From assembly GCF_009823805.1 (NCBI RefSeq), contig NZ_WUEK01000001.1, forward strand, positions 454,688 to 518,687: a DNA stretch of 64,000 bases, in the 5' to 3' direction. This document shows positions 29,429-39,879 of the stretch, piece by piece. The notes under the pieces were generated by a model. The model did not search any database, was not told where the DNA came from, and saw nothing but the letters and a program-made list of their open reading frames with translations. The position numbers and the translations under genes were made by a program. The DNA comes from Nocardioides flavescens (GTDB taxonomy: Bacteria > Actinomycetota > Actinomycetes > Propionibacteriales > Nocardioidaceae). Numbering within the stretch: the stretch's first letter is position 1; the number at the start of each line of letters is the position of its first letter.

Positions 29429-30094
29429 ATGAGCCTGTTCAGCACCCTGTTCACCGACACCGTCACCGTCGCCAGCCACGAGCGTGCCGTCGTGTACGTC
29501 GACGGCGCCTTCACCCGCGTCCTCGAGCCCGGTCGTCACCGGGTGCCGGCCCGCGCCGTCCTCGTCCCCACCGACGCCCGCACCCGCCTCGACACCATCG
29601 GCACCCAGGAGGTCCTCACCGCCGACGGTGTCGCCGTGCGGGTCACCGCCGCCGTGCGCTGGCGCGTCGCCGACCCGCGGGCCTACGTCGAGACGTCGTC
29701 CGACCCGTTCGCCGAGGTCTACCTCGCCGTCCAGCTCGCGCTGCGCGACGCCCTCGTCGCCGTGGAGCTCGACGCGCTCGTGAGCGACGCGCGTCGACTG
29801 GCCGGGGCCGCACTGCTCGACGCGGCCCGGGCGGCCGGTGCTGGCGTCGGGATCGCGGTCGAGGCCGCGGCGGTCAAGGACGTCGTGCTGCCGCACGAGC
29901 TGCGGATGGCCTTCGCCGAGCGCGCGACCGCCCGCACCCGCGGCCAGGCGCGTCTCGAGGCCGCACGCGCCGAGACCGCGGCGCTCCGGTCGCTGGCCAA
30001 CGGCGCCAAGCTGCTCGAGGACCACCCGGCCCTCGCGCGGCAGCGCCTCGTCGAGGCACTGCCCCCGGGCGCGACCCTCGAGCTCGGCCTCTAG
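29429..30094 (+). CDS. SPFH/Band 7 (slipin-like) protein, short form
   Basis: This 221-aa protein carries the SPFH core: ERAVVYVDGAFTRVLEPGRHRV, the TRLDTIGTQEVLTADGVAVRVTAAVRWRVADP beta block, and the helical end with VKDVVLPHELRMAFAERATARTRGQARLEAARAETAALR. There is no N-terminal membrane helix, unlike typical stomatins, so membrane association would be peripheral. Members scaffold membrane microdomains; the specific role is unknown. ATG 29429 has a GGGAGGAGGA ribosome site. It stands alone and converges with the RDD gene. Confidence 0.85.
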   Translation: MSLFSTLFTDTVTVASHERAVVYVDGAFTRVLEPGRHRVPARAVLVPTDARTRLDTIGTQEVLTADGVAVRVTAAVRWRVADPRAYVETSSDPFAEVYLAVQLALRDALVAVELDALVSDARRLAGAALLDAARAAGAGVGIAVEAAAVKDVVLPHELRMAFAERATARTRGQARLEAARAETAALRSLANGAKLLEDHPALARQRLVEALPPGATLELGL

Positions 30095-30102
30095 GCCGTG
30101 CG

Positions 30103-30136
30103 CGTGGTGCGGATCCCTCAGCGGGTCCGCACCACG
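30103..30136. terminator. bidirectional terminator hairpin
   Basis: Arms CGTGGTGCGGATCC and GGGTCCGCACCACG (one G-U pair) surround a CTCAGC loop between the convergent SPFH and RDD genes. It includes the last codons of the RDD gene. Confidence 0.65.
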
Positions 30137-30942
30137 TTGGTCTTCGCGACCTTGTCGTGGATGGCCTGCTTCTTGGAGTCCCACAGCGGCCACAGCAGGT
30201 CCAGGATCGAGTAGAGCCCGACCAGGGTGCCGACGAGCGGCACGAGGTTGACGATCCCGACGCCGAACTGCGCGAGCCAGCGCAGCGCCACCGTGCCGAA
30301 CCCCATCCGCCCCGGCCGCTCGCGCAGCCGCACCCGCAGGCCGAGGGCGAGCTTGCCCGGCGTCGCCTGGCGCCACATCAGGAAGCCGACCTGGTAGAGG
30401 AACGACACCGCCAGGCTGATCGCGGTGATGATCGCCAGGGGTCCGGCGATCTGGCGCTGCAGCGACCCGGCGTCGACGGTCGACTCCCGACCCGCCTCCG
30501 CCGCACGCACGACGTCGTCGAACCAGTCGCGGTAGACGTCGACCACCTCACGCCACCACGGCAGCGTGAGCAGCGTGCTCACCACGCCGAGCAGCACCGC
30601 GTCGATGACGTAGGCGCCGACGCGCTGCCACCACCCCGCCAGGGGCACGCCGTCGGGCGTCGTCGCCGGGCCCGCGGGGGCGCCGTACGCCGGGGTGCCG
30701 TGGGTCGGGGTGCCGCCGTACGCCGGGGAGCCGTACGCCGCGCCGTAGCTCCCGCCGTACGCCGGCGGCTGGGTGGGCTCGACCGCCGGCTGCTGGTCCT
30801 GCTGCTGGGCCGATTGCTGGGCCGGTTGCTGGGCCGGCGCGGTGTGCTCGGTCCAGCGGGTGCCGTCCCACCAGCGCAGCTGGGGCGGCTGCCCGGGCTG
30901 CTGAGGTGCGGGGTCGGGGTGCCAGCCGGGCTGCGTGCTCAC
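30118..30942 (-). CDS. DUF2510 plus RDD-domain membrane protein
   Basis: This 274-aa protein starts with a DUF2510 motif (PGWHPDP...LRWWDGTRWTEHT, residues 4-34), then a Gln/Pro/Tyr/Gly-rich linker with repeated AYG units (35-95). The RDD membrane domain has three to four helices (PLAGWWQRVGAYVIDAVLLG, then ...FLMWRQATPGKLALGLRVR, the R-D-D-type signature). Function of RDD proteins is unclear; some act in Na+/H+ exchange or envelope integrity. The GTG at 30942 follows a TACGCT hexamer by 6 nt (leaderless pattern). Confidence 0.87.
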   Translation of the reverse strand: MSTQPGWHPDPAPQQPGQPPQLRWWDGTRWTEHTAPAQQPAQQSAQQQDQQPAVEPTQPPAYGGSYGAAYGSPAYGGTPTHGTPAYGAPAGPATTPDGVPLAGWWQRVGAYVIDAVLLGVVSTLLTLPWWREVVDVYRDWFDDVVRAAEAGRESTVDAGSLQRQIAGPLAIITAISLAVSFLYQVGFLMWRQATPGKLALGLRVRLRERPGRMGFGTVALRWLAQFGVGIVNLVPLVGTLVGLYSILDLLWPLWDSKKQAIHDKVAKTNVVRTR

Positions 30943-30961
30943 GCCCCGAGCGTAGGGGGTC

Positions 30962-32733
<1,772 letters not shown>

Positions 32734-32741
<8 letters not shown>

Positions 32742-33186
32742 AGATCATGCAGCTCGAGGTCGCGTGGGCGACGAGGCGACCGGCCGCGTCGTGCACCTGC
32801 GCCTCGGCGAGCGCCGTACGTCGACCGCGCTGGAGCACCCGACCCGTGGCGGTGATGCGGCCGGAGTCGACGGTGACGGCGCGCAGGAACTTCACGGTCA
32901 GGTCGAGGCTGGTGTAGCCCTCGCCCACCGCCAGGGTGGAGTGGACCGAGCACCCGGCCACGGTGTCGAGCATCGTCGCGAGCACGCCGCCGTGGACCGT
33001 GCCGAGCGGGTTGTAGTGCCGGTGCTCGGGGTCGAGCGAGACGTGGATCGCGCCCTCCTCGCCGCCGAAGTCGACCAGGCCGACCGTCTCCGAGATCGGG
33101 GCCGCCGGCAGCCGGCCGTCGACCATCGCCATCAGCTGCTCCATGCCGGTCATGGTCGAGGGGTCCACACCCTGGGTCTGTGTCAC
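32734..33186 (-). CDS. PaaI-type hotdog-fold thioesterase
   Basis: This 150-aa hotdog thioesterase shows PLGTVHGGVLATMLDTVAGCSVHST (catalytic region with HGG), SLDLTVKFLRAVTVDSGRITATGRVLQRGRRTALAEAQVHDAAGRLVAHATSS. Such enzymes cleave acyl- or aryl-CoA. The GTG at 33186 is the furthest start before the divergent hxlR promoter; an ATG at MTGMEQLM is possible. It overlaps the asnC 3' end by 8 bp, convergent. Confidence 0.85.
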
Positions 33187-33212
33187 GGACCCAGCATCGC
33201 CGGGGTGGCTGA

Positions 33213-33227
33213 GTCTGTCAAACAGAC
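33213..33227. promoter_or_regulatory. palindrome in the hxlR/thioesterase divergent promoter
   Basis: GTCTGT-CAA-ACAGAC lies directly upstream of a TAGGAT -10 (33229-33234) that precedes the hxlR GTG by 6 nt. Candidate HxlR autoregulatory site, also able to affect the thioesterase gene. Confidence 0.55.
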
Positions 33228-33240
33228 CTAGGATGAGCCG

Positions 33241-33711
33241 GTGACCTCCGCCCTCGACTTCTCCACCGACAACTGTCAGGTCGCGCGCACCATGGCGATC
33301 CTCGGCGAGCGGTCGACGGTCGTCGTGCTGCGCGAGGTGTTCAACGGCGTGCGGCGCTTCGACGACATGCAGCGCCACAGCGGCGTGCCCCGCCAGGTGC
33401 TCAGCAACCGGCTGGCGATGCTCGTCGACGAGGGCATCCTGCGGCGGGTGCCCTACCGCCCCGAGGGCGGTCGCGAGCGCCACGAGTACCGCCCCACCGC
33501 CAAGGGTCTCGACCTCTACCCCGTGCTCACCGCGCTCGCCGAGTGGGGCGCGAGGTACGTCGCCGACCCCGAGGGCCCGGCCGTCGAGATGCGGCACCGC
33601 GACTGCGGCGAGCCCGTCCACGTCGCGCTCGAGTGCGGGGCCGGACACCGCCTCGACGACCCGCGCGAGGTCGTGCCGGCGCCGGGACCGGGCGCGATCG
33701 CGGTGCGCTGA
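33241..33711 (+). CDS. HxlR-family transcriptional regulator
   Basis: This 156-aa winged-helix protein has the HxlR signature ARTMAILGERSTVVVLREVFNGVRRFDDMQRHSGVPRQVLSNRLAMLVDEGILRRVPYRPEGGRERHEYRPTAKG split over the HTH and wing. An extra C-terminal segment (residues 115-145) contains Cys in HRDCGEP and LECGAGH, a possible redox or metal-sensing site. Leaderless GTG start. Divergent from the thioesterase gene, which it probably controls. Confidence 0.9.
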   Translation: MTSALDFSTDNCQVARTMAILGERSTVVVLREVFNGVRRFDDMQRHSGVPRQVLSNRLAMLVDEGILRRVPYRPEGGRERHEYRPTAKGLDLYPVLTALAEWGARYVADPEGPAVEMRHRDCGEPVHVALECGAGHRLDDPREVVPAPGPGAIAVR

Positions 33712-33718
33712 CGTCGGC

Positions 33719-35536
33719 TCAGGAGGTCTTGCGGGTCGCGGCCCACTCGCGGATCGTGTCGATCCGCTTGCGCAGCGCGTCGGCTCCCGCGACCGCCGCG
33801 GCCGGGCCGCCGCACTCCTTGCGCAGGGCGGCGTGGATGACGCCGTGCGGCTGCTGGGTGCGGTGGTGCCAGGCGCCGACGAGCCCGTTGAGCTCGCGGC
33901 GAAGGATGGCGAGCTGCTCGTGGGTCGCGAGCTCGGGCACGTCCGGCTTGTCGGCGGGCTTCGCCGGTGCGGCCGCCGCCGCGGCGCGCGTCGTACGACG
34001 GTCGCTCTGGCGCTGGGCGAGCAGCTGGCGCATCTGGTCGGGCTCGAGCAGGCCGGGGATGCCGAGGAAGTCCATCTCCTCCTCGGAGCCGACGTGCACC
34101 TCGCCCTCGTGGCCGAACTCCGCGCCGTCGAAGAGCACCCGGTCGAAGTGGGCCTCGGAGCCCATCGCCTCGAAGGTCCCCATCGCGAGCTCGTCAGAGG
34201 CCTTGTCGCCGGCGTTGGCCTGCGCGACCAGGGCGTCCTCCGGGGAGAACAGGTCCCCCTCGTCGGTGACCTTGCGACCCAGCACGTGGTCGCGGGTCAT
34301 CTCCAGCTCGGCGGCGAAGCCGAGCAGCGCCGGCACCGACGGCAGGAAGACCGACGCCGACTCACCGCGGGCCCGGGCGCGCACGAAGCGCCCGACGGCC
34401 TGGGCGAAGAACAGCGGCGTCGAGATCGTCGTCGCGTAGACGCCCACAGCGAGCCGCGGCACGTCGACCCCCTCGGAGACCATGCGGACCGCGACCATCC
34501 AGCGCGCGTCGCTCGAGGAGAAGTCGGCGATCTTCTTCGACGACCCCTTCTCGTCCGACAGCACGACCACGGGGCTCTCCCCCGACACCGCCTTCAGCGT
34601 CTTGGCGTAGGCGCGCGCCGACTCCTGGTCGGAGCAGATCACCAGCCCGCCGGCGTCCGGCACGTGCCGCCGCACCTCCGAGAGCCGCTTGTCAGCCGCA
34701 GACAGCACCGACGGGATCCACGAGCCCTGCGGGTCGAGCGCGGTGCGCAGCGCCTGGGCGGTGAGGTCCTTGGTGAGCGGCTCGCCGAGCCGCGCGGCGA
34801 TCTCGTCGCCGGCGCGGGTGCGCCACTGCATCTCGCCGGAGTAGGCCATGAACATCACCGGCCGCACGACGCGGTCGGCGAGCGCGTCGGCGTAGCCGTA
34901 GGTGTAGTCCGCGACCGAGCGCGGCACCCCGTCGCCACCGGGCGCGTAGGTCACGAACGGGATCGGGTTGACGTCGGAGCGGAACGGCGTGCCGGTGAGC
35001 GCCAGCCGGCGCCGCGCCGGCTCGAACGCCTCGCGCACCCCCTCACCCCAGGTCAGCGCGTCACCCGCGTGGTGGATCTCGTCGAGGATGACCAGGGTCT
35101 TGAACCGCTCGGTGCGCACCCGCAGGGCGTTGGGGTTCACCCCCACGCCGGCGTAGGTCACGGCGATGCCGAGGTAGTCCTTGGCGGCTTTGCCCTGCCC
35201 CGCGGCGTACGTCGGGTCGATGGGGATGCCGGCGCGCCCGGCGGCCTCGGCCCACTGCATCTTGAGGTGCTCGGTCGGCGCCACGATCGTGACCCGCTCG
35301 ATCTGGCGGCGGGCGAGCAGCTCGGCGGCCACCGAGAGGGCGAACGTCGTCTTGCCGGCACCCGGCGTCGCCACGGCGAGGAAGTCGCGCGGCTGGGTGT
35401 CGAAGTAGCGCGTCATCGCCGCGGACTGCCACGCGCGCAGCGGGGTGGCCGTGCCCCACGCCGCACGCTCGGGCCACGCCGGCCCGAGGCCGTGGGCCAG
35501 CTCGGGGGCGGACGCGGCGTCGTCGCCGCGGCTCAC
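33719..35536 (-). CDS. superfamily 2 DEAD/DEAH-box helicase
   Basis: This 605-aa SF2 helicase has a Q-like start RAWQSAAMTRYF, motif I ATPGAGKTTFAL, Ia VAPTEHLKMQW, II LVILDEIHHAGD (DEIH), III ALTGTPFRSD, V GVDVPRLAVGVY, and VI QAVGRFVRAR. An Ala-rich C-terminal linker (RTTRAAAAAAPAKPADKPD) precedes a roughly 80-residue helical tail. Probable DNA repair or restart role, as for related actinobacterial helicases; the substrate is unproven. The GTG at 35536 overlaps the DUF3039 stop (GTGA), so the two are co-translated. Confidence 0.88.
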   Translation of the reverse strand: MSRGDDAASAPELAHGLGPAWPERAAWGTATPLRAWQSAAMTRYFDTQPRDFLAVATPGAGKTTFALSVAAELLARRQIERVTIVAPTEHLKMQWAEAAGRAGIPIDPTYAAGQGKAAKDYLGIAVTYAGVGVNPNALRVRTERFKTLVILDEIHHAGDALTWGEGVREAFEPARRRLALTGTPFRSDVNPIPFVTYAPGGDGVPRSVADYTYGYADALADRVVRPVMFMAYSGEMQWRTRAGDEIAARLGEPLTKDLTAQALRTALDPQGSWIPSVLSAADKRLSEVRRHVPDAGGLVICSDQESARAYAKTLKAVSGESPVVVLSDEKGSSKKIADFSSSDARWMVAVRMVSEGVDVPRLAVGVYATTISTPLFFAQAVGRFVRARARGESASVFLPSVPALLGFAAELEMTRDHVLGRKVTDEGDLFSPEDALVAQANAGDKASDELAMGTFEAMGSEAHFDRVLFDGAEFGHEGEVHVGSEEEMDFLGIPGLLEPDQMRQLLAQRQSDRRTTRAAAAAAPAKPADKPDVPELATHEQLAILRRELNGLVGAWHHRTQQPHGVIHAALRKECGGPAAAVAGADALRKRIDTIREWAATRKTS

Positions 35537-35811
35537 GCGTCGGAGCCCGAGTCGCCCTTGCCGGAGTCGTCGTTGAGCGACTCCCACACTTCCTTGCACT
35601 CCGGGCACACGGGGAACTTCTCCGGCGCCCGGCTCGGCACCCACACCTTGCCGCACAGGGCGACCACCGGGGTGCCCATCACCATCGCCTCGGTGAGCTT
35701 GTCCTTGTCGACGAAGTGCGAGAACCGCTCGTGGTCTCCCTCGTCGGTGGGGACGACCCGCTCCTCGTGGCGGATCTCGGTGGCGGTGCCTGTCCCGAAT
35801 CCGATGCTCAC
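35533..35811 (-). CDS. DUF3039 family zinc-ribbon-like protein
   Basis: This 92-aa protein contains FSHFVDKDKLTEAMVMGTPVVALCGKVWVPSR and FPVCPECKEVWESL. Cys residues in ALCGK and VCPEC suggest a zinc site. DUF3039 genes regularly precede this helicase in actinobacteria; function unknown. Start ATG 35811. It shares a 4-bp overlap with the helicase gene. Confidence 0.88.
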   Translation of the reverse strand: MSIGFGTGTATEIRHEERVVPTDEGDHERFSHFVDKDKLTEAMVMGTPVVALCGKVWVPSRAPEKFPVCPECKEVWESLNDDSGKGDSGSDA

Positions 35812-35850
35812 TCGCGCCAGTCTACGGCCCGCGCGGCCCTGCTCCCGACG

Positions 35851-35955
35851 GTGGTTTCGAGACGGCGCTGGCGCGCCTCCTCAACCAGCGGTGGTCGAGT
35901 CCCGCCGGTCGAGTCCCGGTGGTTGAGGAAGGACGAAGTCCTGTCTCGAAACCAC
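35851..35955. repeat. pair of dispersed palindromic repeats
   Basis: A reverse-type copy (35851-35888, GTGGTTTCGAGAC, inner hairpin GGCGCTGGCGCGCC, CTCCTCAACCA) and a forward copy (35918-35955) are separated by a short GGTCGAGTCCC direct repeat. The pair occupies the gap between the DUF3039 start and the convergent-side end of yqgE. Confidence 0.85.
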
Positions 35956-35968
35956 TCGGCTGCAGATG

Positions 35969-36535
35969 TCAGTTCAGCTCGGGATCCACCGGGCGGGTCG
36001 AGACCCAGGCCAGCTCGCCGGGCTGGCGGCGCAGGACGTCGCGACGCAGCTCCTCGACCTCGGGCCGGAAGACGTCGACCGGCTCCCCGGGCACGACGTA
36101 CCAGCTGCCCTCGTCGACCTCGTCCTCGAGCTGACCGGCGCCCCACCCGGCGTACCCGGCGAAGACCCGCAGGTCGCTGAGGCTCCCGTCGAGGAGCTCG
36201 ACGGGGGTGTCGAGGTCGACCAGGCCGAGCCGCCCCTCGACCGCGCGGAACCCGACCGGGACGTCGTCGGCGTCGCGCAGCAGGCCGACGGCCAGCGCGC
36301 CCTCGGGCGAGACCGGACCGCCGCGGAACAGCACCTCGGGCTCGGAGGCCACCTCGCTCCACGGCTCCAGCACCGAGACGACGGGTACGCCGGAGGGCCG
36401 GTTCAGCACGACCCCGAGCGCCCCGTCGCGGTCCGCGTCGAGGAGCAGCACGACGGCGTCGACGAAGTTGGGGTCGCGCAGCAGCGGGGTCGCGACCAGC
36501 AGCTGACCGGCGCGCAGCTCGCCCTGCTCGCTCAT
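35969..36535 (-). CDS. YqgE/AlgH family protein (UPF0301)
   Basis: This 188-aa protein starts GELRAGQLLVATPLLRDPNFVDAVVLLLDADRDGALGVVLNRPSG, the UPF0301 signature. FRGGPVSPEGALAVG and RVFAGYAGWGAGQLEDEV follow. Cytoplasmic, function uncertain (a regulatory role is reported for AlgH in pseudomonads). ATG 36535 begins the conserved region. Single gene, flanked by repeats at its 3' end. Confidence 0.9.
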   Translation of the reverse strand: MSEQGELRAGQLLVATPLLRDPNFVDAVVLLLDADRDGALGVVLNRPSGVPVVSVLEPWSEVASEPEVLFRGGPVSPEGALAVGLLRDADDVPVGFRAVEGRLGLVDLDTPVELLDGSLSDLRVFAGYAGWGAGQLEDEVDEGSWYVVPGEPVDVFRPEVEELRRDVLRRQPGELAWVSTRPVDPELN

Positions 36536-36600
36536 GGGTCCATCCTCCCCCACGGCCCGAGCGCGTGGGAGAGGTCGTGGCGACCTCAGGCGGCCAGGAC

Positions 36601-37131
36601 TCAGGCGGCCAGGGCCGCCCGCAGCCGGCGCAGCAACGAGGTGCTCTCGCTCGACCCCCGGGGAGCGAAGGGGGCCGGACGCCAGCCAGCGCGGGCCTCC
36701 TCCTCGATGCGCTCACCGACGGCGGCGGCGCGCCGGTCCTGGGCGCTGGCGAGGCCGGCGGAGACGGCCAGGAGCGCCTGCTCCTTGGCGGTGGACTTGC
36801 GCATGATCAGCGCCGTGCGCTCCGAGCCGGGCTCGGCCCGGTGGGCGTCGATGACGGCCCGGATGCCGGGCAGCTCGTCGGCGGTGGCCCGCCAGGCCCG
36901 CACGACCGCGCCGCGCAGGTCCATCGGCTGGCTCAGCTGCTCGCGCTCGATGCGACCGGCCAGCCGGGTGTGCCACTTCAGCTGCAGCGCACCGAGCAGC
37001 TCGTCGGCGTCGGCGAAGGTCTCGCTCACGCCGGGCACGTCGGTCGGCAGCACGCCGTCGCGTCGACGGTCGGCGGTCTCGATGACGGCGCGGAGCACGT
37101 CGCCTCGGCGGTGGTAGGTCGTCCAGGTCAC
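36601..37131 (-). CDS. conserved hypothetical soluble protein
   Basis: This 176-aa, Ala/Arg/Glu-rich, mostly helical protein contains TWTTYHRRGDVLRAVIETADRRRDGVLP at the start and LQLKWHTRLAGRIEREQLSQPMDLRGAVVRAWRATADELPGIRAVIDAH in the middle. No family recognised with certainty. The GTG at 37131 has GAGAGG upstream; an earlier in-frame ATG would lie in the TetR operator region. It is divergent from the TetR gene, whose palindromes sit just upstream, so it may be a TetR target. Confidence 0.6.
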   Translation of the reverse strand: MTWTTYHRRGDVLRAVIETADRRRDGVLPTDVPGVSETFADADELLGALQLKWHTRLAGRIEREQLSQPMDLRGAVVRAWRATADELPGIRAVIDAHRAEPGSERTALIMRKSTAKEQALLAVSAGLASAQDRRAAAVGERIEEEARAGWRPAPFAPRGSSESTSLLRRLRAALAA

Positions 37132-37178
37132 GGGGCTGGTCCTCTCATGGGTGGATCCGGCGGGAACCGGCACTCGCA

Positions 37179-37203
37179 TACTCTGAGTACGTACCCACGG
37201 TAC
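37179..37203. promoter_or_regulatory. two adjacent palindromes, candidate TetR operators
   Basis: TACTC-T-GAGTA (37179-37189) and GTACC-CAC-GGTAC (37191-37203) lie side by side in the divergent region of the hypothetical and tetR genes; GTAC repeats continue to 37220. Symmetry and position fit a TetR dimer pair. Confidence 0.5.
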
Positions 37204-37289
37204 GGTGGCGTACTCGCGGTATGCCAGTTTTCAACGGGTGATGCTGGCCACCGCTGTGACTGGTGTGACGTGGGCAATAGGCTCGGGCC

Positions 37290-37976
37290 ATGCCCCGCTC
37301 GGTCTCCCGCCTGGTGCCCAAGGTGCCGGCCGTGCCGGGCGCCGGGCGCCGTCAGCAGTTCTCCGCCTCCACCAAGCGCACGCTGCTCGACGTGGCCGAG
37401 GGGCTCTTCACCGAGCACGGGTACGCCGCCACCTCGCTCGACGCGGTCGTCGCCGGCGCCGAGGTGACCAAGGGCGCGCTCTACCACCACTTCAACGGCA
37501 AGGCCGCGCTGTTCGAGGCCGTCTTCGAGCGGGTCGAGCAGGACGCCACGCGGTCCATCAGCCAGGCGCTCAAGGGCCGCAAGGACCCGTGGGAGAAGGC
37601 GCAGGCGGGGCTGCGGCAGTTCCTGGAGGTCGTGCAGGAGCCGCGCTACCGCCGCATCGTGATCCAGGACGGTCCCGCCGTCCTCGGCTACGAGCGCTAC
37701 CGCGAGCAGGAGGAGCGCTCGACGTTCGGCACGGTCGTCGAGATCGTGCGCGCGGTGGCCGGCGTCGGCGAGTGGGACCTCGACGAGGAGATGCTGCACA
37801 CCTTTGCGCGGATCTTCTTCGGCGCCATGTCCGCCGCCGGCGCCTCGGTGGCCACGGCCGCCGAGCCCGACGTCGCCGCCTGGCGCGTCGAGGCCGCGAT
37901 CGGTTTCATCATCAGCGGCTTCCAGGCGATGGCCGACGCCGAGGTCGTGCCGCCCTGGCTCGCCGAGGACGACTGA
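37290..37976 (+). CDS. TetR-family transcriptional regulator
   Basis: This 228-aa regulator has HTH TKRTLLDVAEGLFTEHGYAATSLDAVVAGAEVTKGALYHHFNGKAALFEAVFERVEQ (residues 27-85) and a C-terminal all-helical ligand domain. The ATG at 37290 lies 6 nt after a TAGGCT hexamer (leaderless). Target and ligand unknown. Ends back to back with the DUF3048 gene (no gap). Confidence 0.92.
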   Translation: MPRSVSRLVPKVPAVPGAGRRQQFSASTKRTLLDVAEGLFTEHGYAATSLDAVVAGAEVTKGALYHHFNGKAALFEAVFERVEQDATRSISQALKGRKDPWEKAQAGLRQFLEVVQEPRYRRIVIQDGPAVLGYERYREQEERSTFGTVVEIVRAVAGVGEWDLDEEMLHTFARIFFGAMSAAGASVATAAEPDVAAWRVEAAIGFIISGFQAMADAEVVPPWLAEDD

Positions 37977-39002
37977 CTACTTCTGGAACCGCACCGACCC
38001 GCCGGTGGCCGGCACGAGCTCGATCCAGGTGTGGCCGGCCGGGACGGTCATGGTCTCCCCACCCTCGCCGGTGAGCTGCAGGGCGCCCTCGAGAGAGTTC
38101 TTGGTCCACTGACCCCGCAGCACCTTGCCGTCGTGGAACAGCAGCGCCTGGCCCTTGCCGGTGAACTTCGTCTCCGGCACAGGGTTGCCCGCCGGGTCGG
38201 TGTAGCCGGCGTCGCCGACCTTGACCCGCAGCACCAGCACCGAGTCGGCCGGGAACTCGTCGCCCTGGGCGGCGTAGGTGTTCTCGTTGGTGTAGCGGCC
38301 GTCGGCGAAGGTCCAGTTCGTGGTGTGGCCCCCGGAGAAGCTCGCCGAGATGGTCGACGCCGGCTTCGCAGTGGCGAGCGCGGCGTCGTCGCCCCACGGC
38401 AGGTAGTCGGCCGGGCGGGCGGCCTCGTCGGTCTTGGCCAGCGACGCGGTCTGGGCCATGTCGGTGAACAGGTTGTACGGCGCGCTGCGGCTCGAGTCGC
38501 GGTAGAAGCCCTTGTCGCCCTCGGTGAAGTAGGTGATGCCGGCGTTGCCGATCCGGTTGAGCGTCACCTGGGCGGCACCCGAGGTCACGACGTCGGCGTC
38601 GACGGGCGAGACGATGCCGATGTCGCTGGCGCGCATCGAGCGCACCGGCCCGACGTCGCCGGGGACCTGGGAGTAGTAGAAGACCGCGAGCCGGGTCATC
38701 CCGCCCTCGACGAGCTCCTCGACCACCATGTCCGCCTCGCCCAGCCCCATCTGGGGCGAGCTGGCGTAGGTGTTGTCCATCTTCAGCACCATCACCGGGT
38801 GCGTCTGAGCGGCCTCCTGCTTGCCGGTGACCGGCAGACCGGTCAGCGGCCAGGTCGAGGCGAGCCGGGCGCCCGCCGCGACCGCCTGGGCGTCGGGACC
38901 CAACTCGTCGTCGGAGTCGTCACCGCCGCCGCACGCCGCCAGCGCGAGGGAGCAGGCGAGGGCGAGCGTGGCGGCCGTGGCGGCCCGGGTGTGTCGGCGC
39001 AC
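37977..39002 (-). CDS. DUF3048 (YerB-like) lipoprotein
   Basis: This 341-aa secreted lipoprotein has a signal ATLALACSLALAAC with lipobox LAAC, the Cys at about residue 26, then an acidic linker GGGDDSDDELG. Family blocks are WPLTGLPVT, HPVMVLKMDNTYASSPQMGLGEADMVVEELVEGGMTRLAVFYYSQVPGDVGPVRSMRASDI, and a C-terminal YTDPAGNPVPETKFTGKGQALLFHDGKVLRGQW. DUF3048 proteins are extracytoplasmic with unknown function. The GTG at 39002 gives a proper signal peptide; upstream starts add Arg/Pro-rich sequence. Confidence 0.88.
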   Translation of the reverse strand: MRRHTRAATAATLALACSLALAACGGGDDSDDELGPDAQAVAAGARLASTWPLTGLPVTGKQEAAQTHPVMVLKMDNTYASSPQMGLGEADMVVEELVEGGMTRLAVFYYSQVPGDVGPVRSMRASDIGIVSPVDADVVTSGAAQVTLNRIGNAGITYFTEGDKGFYRDSSRSAPYNLFTDMAQTASLAKTDEAARPADYLPWGDDAALATAKPASTISASFSGGHTTNWTFADGRYTNENTYAAQGDEFPADSVLVLRVKVGDAGYTDPAGNPVPETKFTGKGQALLFHDGKVLRGQWTKNSLEGALQLTGEGGETMTVPAGHTWIELVPATGGSVRFQK

Positions 39003-39097
39003 GGGTGCGGCTCCGATCTGTAGCGATCCGGTCGACTTCGATTGTGCGACCGGGGGTCCCGGTGCGCCGGGAGGCGCGCCCGGGAGGTGCGAGCGGG

Positions 39098-39862
39098 TCA
39101 GAGCTTGCCGCCGCCGTCGACGTACAGCGTCTGGCCGGTGATGTACGACGCCTCGTCGCTGCACAGGAACGCCACGGCGGCCGCGATGTCCTCGGGCTGG
39201 CCGACGCGCTTGACCGGGTTGGCCTCGGCGCTGAGGCGGCGGAACTCGTCGACGTCCATCTTGAGGCGAGCCGCGGTGGCGTCGGTCATCTCGGTGGCGA
39301 TGAAGCCGGGGGCGACCGCGTTGACGTTGACGCCGTAGGGGCCGAGCTCGAGGCCGAGGGTGCGGGTCAGGCCCTGCACGCCCATCTTGGCGGCCGAGTA
39401 GTTGGCCTGGCCGCGGTTGCCGAGCGCGGAGGTGCTCGAGAGGTTGAGGATCTTGCCGTACTTCTGGGCCACGAAGTGCTTCTGGGCGGCCCGGGTCATC
39501 ACGAACGCGCCGCGCAGGTGGACCCCCATCACGGAGTCCCAGTCGGCGTCGGTCATCTTGAACAGCAGGTTGTCGCGGGTGATGCCGGCGTTGTTGACCA
39601 GCACGTGGATGCCGCCGAGCTCCTCGACCGCACGGGTGACGGCGGCCTCGCCGGAGTCGGTGTCGCTGACGTCCGCGCCGATGCCGACCGCCTTCGCCTC
39701 ACCCTGCAGCGGCAGCCGACCCGCGGACTCCGCGGCGGCCGACTCGTCGAGGTCGATGACCGCGATCGAGGCGCCCTCCTCCGCGAGCCGGGTGGCGATG
39801 CCGAGACCGATGCCACGGGCAGCGCCCGTGATGACTGCGACGCGTCCGTCGTAACGACCCAT
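39098..39862 (-). CDS. fabG: 3-oxoacyl-ACP reductase-type short-chain dehydrogenase
   Basis: This 254-aa NAD(P)H-dependent SDR has cofactor loop [21 protein letters not shown], catalytic Ser-Tyr-Lys in [21 protein letters not shown], and [11 protein letters not shown]. The C-terminus [15 protein letters not shown] is FabG-like. Role in fatty acid or polyhydroxyalkanoate metabolism is by family. The ATG at 39862 ([14 protein letters not shown]) follows TATCGT by 7 nt. The true substrate is uncertain because SDR specificity is hard to read. Confidence 0.88.
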   Translation of the reverse strand: MGRYDGRVAVITGAARGIGLGIATRLAEEGASIAVIDLDESAAAESAGRLPLQGEAKAVGIGADVSDTDSGEAAVTRAVEELGGIHVLVNNAGITRDNLLFKMTDADWDSVMGVHLRGAFVMTRAAQKHFVAQKYGKILNLSSTSALGNRGQANYSAAKMGVQGLTRTLGLELGPYGVNVNAVAPGFIATEMTDATAARLKMDVDEFRRLSAEANPVKRVGQPEDIAAAVAFLCSDEASYITGQTLYVDGGGKL

Positions 39863-39879
39863 GGAGGGCACGATAAGCC

